64,000 nucleotides of DNA, taken from assembly GCF_022539665.2 (NCBI RefSeq), contig NC_081336.1:558001-622000 (forward strand), read 5' to 3'. This DNA is from Daphnia carinata. Taxonomy: Eukaryota > Arthropoda > Branchiopoda > Diplostraca > Daphniidae. Below the pieces are notes generated by a model, which was given only the letters and a program-made list of their open reading frames with translations, was not told where the DNA came from and ran no database searches. A program made the position numbers and the translations under genes. Below are positions 38,170 through 49,579 of the stretch, one piece after another. Positions within the stretch are counted from its first letter, which is position 1; every line of letters begins with the position of its first letter.

Positions 38170-39600
38170 AATGTATCTAACTGCGCATTTTCTATAAGCT
38201 ATGGTAGCCATCTGTCATCGCTAGAAAATGACAAGCTAATCATGCATTGACGTTTTTTTTTTCTGCGTTGAACCTAAGACTGGGGCTTACACTGGGGGGA
38301 AACGAACACTGGGTGAAAGTATGAATCACTTGCAACCTGAAATGTGTTTAATATTCTAGCAACATAAAACCGGATACGTGAATACTGGACTCCTGGGTCA
38401 CGAGATAGGCAGTTGGCATTGCACATGTGCATGAGTGCAATCAGTCCAGACATCTTTCGCTGTCATCAAAACACTTTAGTACGTCAGTAATCTTGTGGCT
38501 GAGTTAAAATATAAAAAAAAAGTTTATTTTGGAACTGATTGTATGATTTGATATGATGAGAAGGATAGAAAAAGTCTCATTTTGAACTCTTCACTCTCCT
38601 ACAAATCCGGCATCTGTGATACACCCGTTGTTACACAGACCAATAAATGGTTAAAAATAGTAGTACATAAAATAATAAGAAAAGCTAATTTGCATAGAAA
38701 ATGGAAATTTATATTTGTCTTCCGTGTACTTTTTACTAATGTTTATTCTTTTAACTTAATACTAATTCACTATTTTATTTCCTTGCTTCAGTCACTTTGT
38801 TCCAAATATCATCTGTTTTGGAACCAACAGACACAAACTTCCATATCACAGGCTACTGAACGATGCACACAACAAAGACAATCAAATTAAATCACACCTC
38901 ACATACTACCAACGATTGTTAAAAAACAGTTTCGTCAGATCATACGTAAACTCGATAAGCTCTAATTAAGATTCTGACAACTAATTTCACCATAAAACAA
39001 TCAACCACCTACGGCCTAGTCACCTCTACGGTAATCCCAGGTTAATCGTAGAATGGATTTTCTGGCTAATAAAACAGAAATTCCCTGACTTACTTTGCTT
39101 ATTCACCGAATTTTAAAAAATAGCTTTACCTGGTGTATATTACGTGGTGATTAATCTGCATGCGATGTGTTGCTGGCAATACGGCGTACCAACCTGGGAA
39201 CCGTTTACACCTGGAGAAGTTCTAGGATACGAGTGCGAAGACAACGTTTACGATTACGTAACGCCTACAGTTATCTATGTTCTTAACAAATAATTACAAT
39301 CAACACGATAAAAAGTAATTAAAGAATATGCATTACCAGAAGCATTTAACTGGGAAATTTGAGGCAGTCACTTAAAATAACACATAAACACATGGAAAAT
39401 CTTTCAATTGAAATTACCTCCTTATTGGCAAGTGACACAAGATGCCGTTCTACAACAACTGACCTCACATGCACATGGTACGTTTTCTTTCCACTGAAAA
39501 ATGAAGGGAGAGGCGACCAAAGTAACCTTGATATTTTACCTGCATCCAATTTGTTTTTTGTTCGAATTTCCAGAGAGAACGTGCGAGAAACAAGCTTCAA
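38170..39600. other. Stretch with no recognised gene
   Basis: AT-rich sequence. One exon-like piece at about 39121-39290 translates on the plus strand with no stop through HAMCCWQYGVPTWEPFTPGE and on to YDYVTPTVIY, but I do not recognise it. The block at 39503-39600 is related to 57778-57860. Confidence 0.4.
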
Positions 39601-39616
39601 AATAACGAATAATATA

Positions 39617-39960
39617 CCCCCAAATTGGGCAGGTCGAAGATAGTTGTTTAAGGGGGCTACAAGCCTTCCTGATTGACGAACGACGAACGCCATTTTTCTT
39701 AAGGGAAATCCACCACTACAAGTCGCTAAATATTAGTGCAGACGACGAAAGTCAGCGCCACCTAGCGATAACATGCCTAAAGATATGTACAAATAGCCCA
39801 AGTCCTGATTAAATAAGCATTGAGTTCTGCGTTATATGTCGATCGTTTAGCAACTAATTTATATTTAAACAATTTTGCACTACGTATTTTGATGTTTTGA
39901 CTATGGCAATCAGTTTTACCCAAAATAAAAAAAAATATTGCCATTTTTTGTTTTATTACT
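39617..39960 (-). pseudogene. Duplicated 5' end of NDUFB11
   Basis: The minus strand repeats the NDUFB11 promoter region and the first 25 codons (MAFVVRQSGRLVAPLNNY onward) with few changes. It then departs from exon 1 at the Lys-Arg-Cys position into unrelated sequence. The frame continues for 90 more codons (to 39346), but those residues resemble nothing in NDUFB11. The CTCF-like block is kept at 39753-39770. It is probably a truncated duplicate; a new chimeric short protein is possible but unsupported. Confidence 0.75.
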
Positions 39961-40729
39961 ATCGCCATCTGCCGGTCATGTTTCTAGTTAATTCTCTACA
40001 TACACTGACCGAAAAATTTTTTAATCCCGAATAAATCAACATGGTCTCCGCGAGTTGACTCGACCGTTCGGGTTCCCAGCAGCACACGATCCTTGCACTG
40101 TGATTGGCTCTCCAGTGATGCCAGTGGCAACCACCACCGAAAGAAAGCAAGCGTCTGCGTGTGTCGTATGCGCGTCGTCTGCATTGATGTCAATTTTTGA
40201 AATAGGCCCAAATCACAAAATTACTAATAAAAAATCATAAAAAGTTCCTGAAATAAAAACTGACGTCTTTTACTACAACTACTTTGACTCGAGGGTAAGT
40301 GATTTTTTGGTTTTTCAGTGAAATACGCTAATGCAAGTAGTTTAATAAGTGACTGTAATTCGAATATGAAAATAAACCGAATAAAAAAGATTTCCTTTTT
40401 TTGTATTATAATAACGATAAGCCTACACCATAAGACAAATATAGAATCATAAAACTATTATTAAATTTTTTTACGAATAATAACAATTGAAAACCAAAAC
40501 CAAAAAAGTTCCGGAATGAAAATTTTTTTGTCATTTTGTCGTTTGGGTCCATTATATCTTTGGATCGCAAAAACTGAAAAATAAATTTTGTTATATTTTT
40601 TGTCCTGTTAATCCTGCTTTAAGTTTTACAAAAATCGAAAGCCCTTACTATGGGCTATTCATTGCAAGTAAAATCATTCATTTCAGACCAATACTTTGTC
40701 CATAAATAAATATTTTATTTTTGTATATG

Positions 40730-41205
40730 TTTGGATATCCAGCGAAATTATGCAGTTATTAGAATAACTGCTTGAAAAAATGGTTTTCCATAAATGATTT
40801 TATTGGAGCTTCATCACGCAATAAATCATGCAAATAAAGGTTGCAGTCATTTTGTGTTGCTCATGGGAAAAAAAACTTTCCACAAAAAAAATCCAGTAAA
40901 AAAAACTTTTCCACACAAAAAAAAATCCTGGAAAAAAAAAATTTCCATGAAAAAAAATCCAGTAAAAATATTTCCAGAAAAAAAAAATCCAGGACAAATT
41001 TTTCCACAAAAAAATCCAGGAAAAAATTCTCCGAGAAAAAACATTTCGCGGAAAAATTTTACAAAAAAAAAACAAATAAATGTATATATCCAGCGAAATT
41101 ATACAGTTATTGGAATAATTGCTTTAAAAAATGTTTTTCAATAAATGATCTTTTTTACGCTTCATGATGCAATAAATCATGCAAATAAAGGTTACAGTCA
41201 TTTAA
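40730..41205 (+). repeat. Direct repeats around an A-rich TTTCC/ATCCAG minisatellite
   Basis: A block of about 120 bases starting TATCCAGCGAAATTATGCAG (40735-40852) recurs at 41088-41205 with few changes. Between them (40868-41070) lies a degenerate tandem of A-runs alternating with TTTCC(A) and ATCCAG(G) steps. No protein is supported. Confidence 0.75.
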
Positions 41206-41465
41206 CACAGCATAACGGACACGGCTTCAAAAACCACCAAATGGTAGCAAACGACGACCTGGAATCAAATGACAATCTAAAATGGCAAAAGTCCTGACCG
41301 AAGCTTACTTTTGAAATTTGAATGCCCGACGGGAGGCGAAAACATGCTTTAAATATTTTAATATTTTTCTACCACATGATGACGCTGCTGTCGATTATTT
41401 TATTTTTGTTCTCTCAGCTGATGCCACCTATCAGGCATTCAAAAAGACTGTAAATAAGGATATAG

Positions 41466-41474
41466 TATAAAAGG
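41466..41474 (+). promoter_or_regulatory. TATA box before the LDLa/CUB-type fragment
   Basis: TATAAAAGG 39 bases before an ATG at 41513. The spacing suits a TATA-driven start. The downstream gene appears decayed. Confidence 0.4.
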
Positions 41475-41512
41475 ATCCTTCAAAGTCTTTCTTAGTTGTT
41501 TGCAAAAAGATA

Positions 41513-42790
41513 ATGAAAAACAAAATGATCAGTTGTTTTCACTGGCATTGTCCAACCAACAGACGTGCCCTGTTGAATGGAACCCGAATGTTGGATGCAT
41601 GTCGAAGTTACAGAGTGGACTTAGCATCTGAGAATTCAGGGGCTTGGATTCAGTGGAAAGTCTTCTTTAGAAGTCTCAATGACACAACATTGTATGGGTA
41701 GAAGTTTTGTGAATGGCCCAGCCTACTCTGATAATTTTGAATAGTGACACTAACTCTCGGTACATTATGCATATTTATACAAATGTTCCCAGACAACCCT
41801 TTTGTGAGGTATTGTGATCATTCACATTTTGTAGTAATAATAGGTGAAAGATGAAATGTGATTTAGGCATTCCTGTTAACTGCAATAAAAGGGTAATATT
41901 TTCACTACAACTTTTCCCCCAGAAATTTCTTTTTCATATGTATAATTACACACTCATTTCACTTGTTCCATATAAGTGTGCTAAAGAGTTCTTTTGTGGA
42001 CTTCATTGCATTTCTACCGAGCAAGTCTGTAATGGAAAATATGATTGTTTTGGCAGATCAGATGAACATTATGACTGTGGTACTGTATTGTTGAATTATC
42101 TAAATCTTTTTCGTTAATTATTTTAAATTTATTTCTGTTCACAGATTACACTGGGCATTGTGATCAACTGATGAAAAGCTTTGACCAATTTTCTTCATTT
42201 ATATGTATTGCAGTACAACCAAACCACACCATATGGTTGTCTTCCACAAATTCAACACTGTTAAATCACACTGCTTAAATGTATTGAAATTTACAGAACT
42301 TTTTTGCGTAATATGTCACTGGACTTCCACTTCGTCTTTGGAAAGAGGCGATCTTATGCTTTCAAATTTCTCATTTTCATTAGGTTTATGACGCGCCATA
42401 TTCAACCAGTCCTCTTCTACTGTCGCACAGTGGATCTCCAAAGCCACCATCCATTCGCTCTTCGTACACCACCTTATACGTGGAATTTCCGTCTTAATAC
42501 TACAGTCAAAGTTACGGCGTCGACGTCTTCTACACAAATGTAAGTCTAGTTATGGATGCAAACTGATCCAGAATTGTCTGATGAAGGTCAGGAGTTGTGA
42601 AAGCTTTTGTTGCCTTATTGCATTTCTTTTTCCCTTTTACTTCCTTTTTTTTAAGATTGCTTCAGTAAAGTTCGGTGAAGTACCCCACCATCAAGAACTA
42701 GGAACACTAGTCCAGATTGGGAGTTTCATGTTGATGAATGACGACTCACCTACGGTAAAAACAACTATTGTATTTCACTGCATTGGTTAG
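41513..42790 (+). pseudogene. LDLa/CUB-type protein fragment
   Basis: An exon at 41977-42079 encodes an LDL-receptor class A repeat: CAKEFFCGLHC, then QVCNGKYDCFGRSDEHYDC, with all six Cys and the acidic calcium-site region. The next piece (from about 42146) continues DYTGHCDQLMKSFDQF. A third (about 42395-42541) resembles a CUB tail (TTLYVEFPS, then YGVDVFYTN) but contains stops in that frame. An upstream frame at 41513-41701 follows a TATA box. Together they look like a broken secreted or membrane protein of the CUB/LDLa class. The exact family is not identified. Confidence 0.45.
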
Positions 42791-42859
42791 TTCTGTTTTT
42801 GGTCATGATTTATTTAATTGAATTGGGAACTTTTTGAATGGCATTCATTTGTGGGTAGA

Positions 42860-43510
42860 ATGCCTCTTTTAAACAAGTACTTGGCTGAGCCCCGGATCAC
42901 AGCCAATCAGGCGTTTAGGGCCGACTACTGCTCTTATTTCGCATTGGGGGTTATTTGAAAAAGTATGGCAACAAAGCATGAGGTATTTTCTGGCGTACAA
43001 GTGACAAGTCAATTCTTCATTCGGGCGCTAAATATTTTGTCAGCAGGTTTGCAGGTTTACGTGGAAAAAATTTAAAACTGCAATTGTTAATTTATTTTAT
43101 CAATTGCTTTTTTTTTTTAAATTACTTAGTGACCAAACAAAGACCAGATATGGTTGTAGAGAAACGAGCCATTTGCTGCAATTGCGTGCAGGTTATCTGA
43201 ACGCAACTTCTTCCATTGAAATTCAGCCCATTTTGTACAGCTCGAACATATGGCTAGTTACCTGAAACTTGATGAATTTATTTCTTTTTCTTTATCTATT
43301 GCATAGATATATACTTCAGAAGTTGGTGGATAGTCAGATAATCACATTGTACAGCAGAATGTGACATTGAATACCACCGGCGTGGATCAATTTTGCATTG
43401 AAATTCATGCAACCCCTAAAAGCTGTGGTTTTATTTGTCAGTGCACTCTTTCATGATCTTGACCATCGTGGAAAGAACAACAAATTCTTTTTGGACACAG
43501 TTTCAATTCA
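42860..43510 (+). pseudogene. PDE10-like fragment, copy 2
   Basis: Inverted copy of 26110-26950. It encodes LKAVVLFVSALFHDLDHR then GKNNKFFLDT on the plus strand, with the HD.DH motif (read as HDLDHRG), and then breaks off after LDTVSIQ at the junction with CDC45-like sequence. A third, shorter relative of its 5' part (MVVEKRAICCNCVQVI block, 43134-43290) is at 48731-48910. Confidence 0.65.
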
Positions 43511-43516
43511 ATAAGC

Positions 43517-45086
43517 TACTCAATAATTCCTGTGGAGAACCAAAGTGATCTCATTTCAGCCTACAAAGAAAGCTGTGAACAGGTTAAAATGCATTTCTGT
43601 TGATTGGCAGTTGAAGTGGTAAACACAATCTTCACACAGTCGAACCACATTATTCTGATAAACTGTGGAGGAACTTTGGACATTGTTGAACACTTAGAAC
43701 CTTCGGAAGAAAAAGTTTTCTTCATTGCTGATTTTCATCGCCCGTATGATGTTTGCAACATCTATAATGGTGGTCAGGTACACATTGTAAGGTTTAATAA
43801 ATCTCTTTGTCTGCTAATGATAGTGATTATTTAGGTTTGTTTAAAAGCTTGTCAAAAAGAGATTTTGTTCAACTATGTGCAATTTTCTTTTTATTCTTCA
43901 TCGGTAAGCTCAGACAAATAATCAAATTATGTTTCACGTCATTGGTTTGGTTTTTCATCCCTTGTCTAGACTGGCCTTATGTTTGAACTTGCCTGGAAAT
44001 TGTCTCGAGACAGCAATGACTTGTTATGGTGACACCACTTTTTCTTCAGAATGTGTATTTTAATATTTGAATGAATTATTCCCCATTATGATAGGTGGGC
44101 TATAATCGGGGTTGGCGAGCAGCAGCTTCTAGGTAAAGTCGATTCCAAAACTTCGGTGCTTGACAATGGCAAATTACAAAGCCATATGATTCGACTGGCT
44201 CATTTATCGCAACATGGAGGAGATTCGACAGGAACCAAGGACGCACTTCAAATTACCCACGAAAAAGAGTTACACTCCCTTTTTATCATTCCATTATACG
44301 TAATTATGATTGACTATTTTAATAACTCTTTCAGTTTAAGTTTGTCAATGTATCGGCACTGGAGTTTATTGGAAAGCTTAAAGTACACTCCTCAAACAGC
44401 CAGTCATTTTCATCTTTGGACATTGAAAGGAGAAAAAAAAACTCAATGAGTTTCTAGCGGACTTAGGGTAACTTAGTTTATTTTATTCTTCTTGGTCGTG
44501 TTAATTTTTCTTTTCGTTATGATAGGCTTCTGCTGTCCCAGTGTCGTCAAAAATATAACTCGATGGATATCGAGTTGCGCAATGAGCTCCGTTCTATTTT
44601 CCAGAAAAAAGTAGAGAAATATGACTTAGAGGACGTCATTAAATACAGCTTCAATTCCCAATATGGGTTCCGCCCAAAAAATCCAGCTAGTGACTTAGTG
44701 TTCGCCCTTTTAGCTCTGCTAGATTCAGCCGAAAGGGATAAGGATCCAGCCGATGCATTTCATGATGCACTGGAATGTCTCTCAAAGTATGAAATTTTAA
44801 AGTGATATCACGCAGTCTAGCAATTCTAATAAATCTCGCAACATTCGTTTTCTCTTTCAGCTCGAAAATGGACGCCGTTTATAGAAGAATAGAATTGGCC
44901 AAGCTGCAGCAAATAGCAATTGGAAAAGAAGTTCACGCTTGTCTAGATATGGGCCATGTGATTAACGCAGGACCTTGTTTATACGCAGTTATACAAGACG
45001 TAACCAGAATACTTCGCAGCCGTCGTTGTTTTCAGTTCTCGAATAATATAGATTTATCAGCAAGTCGACTGGAAAGATTTTGGTGA
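43517..45086 (+). pseudogene. CDC45 remnant
   Basis: CDC45 is the replication-fork helicase (CMG) subunit. Recognisable pieces run in order: YSIIPVENQSDLISAYKES, HIILINCGGTLDIVEHLEP, FFIADFHRPYDVCNIYNGGQ, LMFELAWKLSRDSNDLLW, WAIIGVGEQQLLGK, SMYRHWSLLESL, and a last block ending SASRLERFW. The N terminus and the C-terminal exons are missing. There is one extra A in the A-run at about 44413 (GEKK), which shifts the frame, and a 28-base gap too short for an intron separates the first two pieces. The parts otherwise read well, so decay is recent or the A-run is a sequencing error. Confidence 0.8.
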
Positions 45087-45089
45087 TTC

Positions 45090-46000
45090 ATATCAAATAC
45101 GCATTTTCCTTTGTTCGTGTACGCGCGGTACATGATTTTAAAATAGTGTGTAGAATTCTTTCGATTTTTTATGCAAATTATATATGATGGTCTATAATTC
45201 ATTTCTAGTTGACTACATCTAATGATCTGTTCTTCTGCTTTTAGGATCACATCGCAGCAACCAGTTGTGCTAGTTATCGTTACAACAATTGATTTACGCT
45301 CGACTTCCGAAAAATAACGCTTGTATTTTGTCTTTGTTGTAGTTTAAAATTTACGAAAATTATTGTTTCCTCGTTATCGTTAAAGTGATGTTTGCCGGAG
45401 GACCATCCCGTTCCAGTTATCGTTCGCCACAGACTTTTCCGGATGGATAGACTTGGGGCTTTCCTGATACTGTGACGTTTCATTAGGCCCAAATAGGATC
45501 TTTGCTGGTTTTGCTACCGATTGTGCGCCATGCTGAAAAGAGGTTTCTTGATTTATTGTTTGGTTTCGAAATATGTAAACCCCGGCATTCTTTGTCTAAT
45601 CTGTAGTATTTCGTAGGAAATCTCATACCTGACAACTGGACAGTAGTATCCACTTCTACCGCATAGCTATTTACGTCTAGAGGTAAATATGCATACGGCG
45701 GTTCATTTTATTTTTGAATTAATGAAATAAAACAAAGTTTGTCATTTCAATCATGTCAGTATTGTGGAGACAAACATTGTGGTTCCAGCGGTTTCCCTAG
45801 TTAGGCAAGTCGTTTAATAATGCTCGGTGTTACAATTATTTTTTTAATTATTTTTAATTACAATTTTTTCATTCACGACATTTGCAGGTTCTGAGCAGTG
45901 AGAAACGATTGTTGCTGATGTAGAGTTTTGTAACGGTGGATCCCACAGTCTATGACAGAAACAAGTAGGATCTTCATCACTAACAAAAACCATTGGATAA
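45090..46000. other. Stretch with no recognised gene
   Basis: AT-rich sequence between the CDC45 remnant and coiled-coil gene copy 3. The C-terminal CDC45 exons expected here were not found. Confidence 0.5.
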
Positions 46001-46004
46001 CACT

Positions 46005-47110
46005 AACCATTGGATGCCATTCGCAGTTAGTTCAGTAGCGGGGATGGAGAATAACGCGTGGCTGGAGGAACAATTGAAAAATGGATAAGATAATACAACA
46101 AAAGGATGGTAAGTATAAACATTATATTGGTTTTCAATTATTAAATATTGTTTATTAGATCAAATTATGAAGCTGCAGGCCCAATTATTGGAACAACACA
46201 AAATATTAGATAACAGCAAAGCTAAGGATGGTAAGGCCTAATACGTAATGATTCTATTTATTTGATTTTATTCATTTGTGTTTTGTAGTTCAAATTTTGA
46301 GTCTTCAAGCTCAGCTAGGGGAAAAGAACAAATTGGAACGGAACAGTTTCCAAACAGTGAAGGAGGTTTTTCCAAACTCATCCCTAACTGAACATGAGGA
46401 TGAATTGGCATTAGGCGAACACAGTCAGGTACCTAAACTTTTCAAATAAGAATTCAAAATAAGTATAGAATTTTAACAAACAATTATTTATTGTTTAGTT
46501 ATTCAGTCTACCACCTGACAGTGTGTTAAAGTTAAATTCTGTTAGTGCTGCACTAAAAGAATTGTTAGTAATAAGTCCATGCAGCGAAGGAAGTAAACAA
46601 TTGTGGGACCGTATTTGGGCTGAAAATGGGTGTGGTACGGAAACCCAGAAATAGCACGAGTTCAACATAAAACATGAATTAGGTACTTATCGGTTTTTTG
46701 TCTATCGAAAAAGTATTTTTAATGCTATTATTTTGCATTCACAGAATTTTAGTGGGGGATCAAGTCAAGTCTGGAAGTGTTACAGGATGGGAGAGTGAGC
46801 CTACAGTTGAAAAACACTGAAAGTGCATTACCATTAAGGTATGAGGTAAAGTAATAGAGTATGCAAATTCTCTAATGAGAAGTACCATCTTGTGTGAATG
46901 AATCCTGTGTAACAGCAATCCTTTATAGTTCTGTCACAGCTAGAAGCCTCAAATAATTCTGCTTCTCTTGCTAAAGAACAACATGTCCTTTACGTTCAGA
47001 GTGTTGGTGAAGCTGGGTACTTAAATGGCCCTAAAGATGTTACATTTCGTTGGCATTGCAGCGATGAACATCATGCATGGACTTTTTAGGTATGAAAGGA
47101 ATTTTCTTAA
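46005..47110 (+). repeat. Third, single copy of the coiled-coil repeat unit
   Basis: Direct-orientation copy of the left arm of the inverted duplication, from upstream of the gene to the GATGAACATCAT segment near 47060. It is followed at 47146-47540 by the tRNA-like and spacer sequence found at 20065-20460, but without the hairpin element. Confidence 0.8.
46081..46654 (+). CDS. Small coiled-coil protein, copy 3 (family unknown)
   Basis: Exons 46081-46108, 46159-46230, 46289-46428 and 46499-46654 give an intact 131-residue frame starting MDKIIQQKDD and ending ENGCGTETQK. All splice sites are canonical (GT-AG) and match copies 1 and 2. It carries private changes (for example LERNSF for LEWNSF, and CSEGSKQL for CSEGIEQL), yet no stop. 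Three copies without disruption suggest the frame has been kept by selection or the copies are young. Confidence 0.5.
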
Positions 47111-47147
47111 AAATTTTTTGAATTTATGACAAAGCAGTTTATATATC

Positions 47148-47219
47148 ACCTGAGGTTCGAACCCAGTGTAACAGGCATTGCAGCTCAACGCTATACCACA
47201 GAGCTATGGGCCTTATCCA
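47148..47219 (-). other. tRNA-like sequence
   Basis: The minus strand shows an anticodon stem GCGTT/AATGC around loop GAGCTGC (anticodon position GCT) and a well-paired T arm CTGGG-TTCGAAC-CTCAG. The loop lacks T33. It is a relative of 20070-20136. Confidence 0.45.
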
Positions 47220-47315
47220 ACCAATAGACAGATGAACATATAGTTGTGCAAGACTGCACAGACAGCCTAAACGATAACATATGATATGCGATAATAAAAA
47301 ATTTAGATATATCTC

Positions 47316-47388
47316 GTGGCTCAATGTTAGAGCATCGGTGTTGCACGCTGAATGTCTGGGGATCGGTTCCCATACGAATAAAATAAAA
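47316..47388 (+). other. tRNA-like sequence, Ala(TGC)-like loop
   Basis: Copy of 20230-20303 with a G-to-T type change in the anticodon arm region (TCGGTGTTGCACGCTGA). Confidence 0.4.
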
Positions 47389-47539
47389 ATCAAATACAAC
47401 ATTACTTCAGAAAATATCCAGGTATTACACGTTGTTCCATGAGTCTAAGTTGAAGAATTAAAAGAGTGTAACAAATAATTGAATACTTACAGATAAACGA
47501 TAAACCAATGGAAACAATGCTTACCATCAAAGGAGGCAA

Positions 47540-49440
47540 AAACAATAAAGGTGAATTGGCCCTTTGTTATTGAAATGGCAAACACGCAGAGATCGTGCCG
47601 GCGAGAATTCGGATTTGCCAATAACAGGGAAGGGCGTGCCATCGACATGTTTACTCGAAGAAACGAATGAAAAAATCGGCATTTTCTACTGTTGAAACAT
47701 CGAGTGAAGGTTGTCTGTTGGCCCGGCAAATGGGCGCAATAGAATCGGACAAACCTCAAGGCCAGTATCACTGATAAGTCTGATAACATACTGCGACAGG
47801 TGTAAATCGTTTGAGTCTGTACGCCACGATTTGTTCCATCGTTTGAAAGACACGAGAACTTTACCCCACTGGCAAAATTCTATCGGGCTGAATTGCTCAT
47901 GTAATTATGTACTTCTGTTATTCATCAGAACGACGCAACGCAGGCAGCTCTGTTTTGGAACAATGAAAGCATACATCTCGACCAAGCATGCATAACATAC
48001 CGAAACGTACTGGCGCAACAGCTCTAGAATATCAACGACAAAACAGGTTGCTTGGTAAATAACTCGTTAACACAGTAAAAAAAATAATTCTTAAAAAAGT
48101 ATTTTATTGCACAGATAGAACATAGAAGTAGGAATAATAATAATAATAAAAAAAAAAAGCGAACGATTTAAAAAGAAATGTAATGACGGCAACGCTTACA
48201 GGAAGTTAGGTGTGCACCTACCCCAAAAACTATCTGCGCGCCAGAACATGTTTTGTCTGCATCTGTTCGTCAGTGTGATCGGTGAGCATTCTACGTGTCT
48301 ACTGTAAAATTCATGGCTTGGATTGAACGATTAGGCAAGTAATGGTGAACTATGGGAAAATAGTTTACAGTTATAAATTCATTACCAGCCTGCCAGAGTA
48401 TGACTATGACACAAAAATGAGGCATGGCATTTAAAAGGGCAGTAGTCTTCTGCGAATCAAAATCCAGCATGAGCTAAGTGAACTTAAAAAAATGAATCTC
48501 TTGTAACTGTTTATAAATTATATTTGAGTTGGTGGTGTCAATCACAGGATATTGGGTTCTGTTTCGCCGTTCTTGGACTGATACCATTCACAGCAGTAAA
48601 AAGGTAAATGACGACGAAGAGAGTGGCCTGGGTTGTGATCATTCATTTATTGTATTATATTTATATTATTCATCAGCAAAATTGTTAATTTTTTTTTGAT
48701 TTTATGTTTTTAACAGTGTACCACACCATAAGTTATTGACCAAACAAAAACCTGATATGGTTGTAGAGAAACGAGCCATTTGCTGTAATTGTGTGCAGGT
48801 TATCTGATCGGCCTTCTTCCATTGGAATTTCAACCCATTTTGTCTAGCACAAACACATGGCTGGTTAATTGAAGCTTCATCAATTAATTTTTCATTTTCT
48901 TTTGCATAGGCGTTGTGGATACTTGGGATATGAAAAATTGCACCTTCTGATGTGTCCGTAAAATGTGGCGTAGCCTATTTACATTTCCAGCACTTACCAC
49001 ATTGATCCTTACTTTGCTAATGGCATTGAACAGCAGTTGCGTCAAATATAAGTAATGATATAGGAAGGTTTTCTTATAACCATATTTTTTCTTTTACAGA
49101 TATGTGGTTTAAAGTTACCTCATTGACATTGTAAGTTGGACAATATGTATATTATTAAAGAAATGTTACACCACGGTATAAGCAGGGCAACGAAAAGCAT
49201 AACAATTACTATTTATCGAATTTTAGTAGTTATCTTTAAATTACAAACAAGAACATTATTTTAAATAATTACAATTTTATTGCAGAACTAGGGGAATATT
49301 CCTGTAAAGTTGCAGCGTTGGCTCTCGCCATTTGTAGGTAAATTTTATATCGCCGACAAGCTTTCATTTAGCAGCAACATTCATAGGTAATTTGTATTTA
49401 CAATTTTTATTTTTTTTTATTTTGTATCTTTATTTCTCCT
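47540..49440. other. Stretch with no intact gene
   Basis: It contains a PDE-flank fragment (48731-48910). Small GT-AG-bounded segments near 49101-49130 and 49286-49338 look like non-coding or eroded exons. A GC-rich segment at 49451-49533 encodes AESDVERVRRSRKNM then GRGSHGRFGAVSP between an AG acceptor and a possible donor; I do not recognise it. Confidence 0.35.
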
Positions 49441-49579
49441 GGTAATCTAGGCAGAATCCGACGTTGAGCGTGTCCGCCGGAGCCGGAAGAACATGGGTCG
49501 CGGCAGCCACGGCCGCTTCGGTGCTGTCAGTCCGGTAATTCATTTTGAATTATTTGATGGGAGCTGTCACGCTTGATAT

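Noticed and set aside
40868-41070. CRISPR-like array
   Set aside because: Steps are short, variable and A-rich with no constant repeat and unique spacers, and the genome is eukaryotic.
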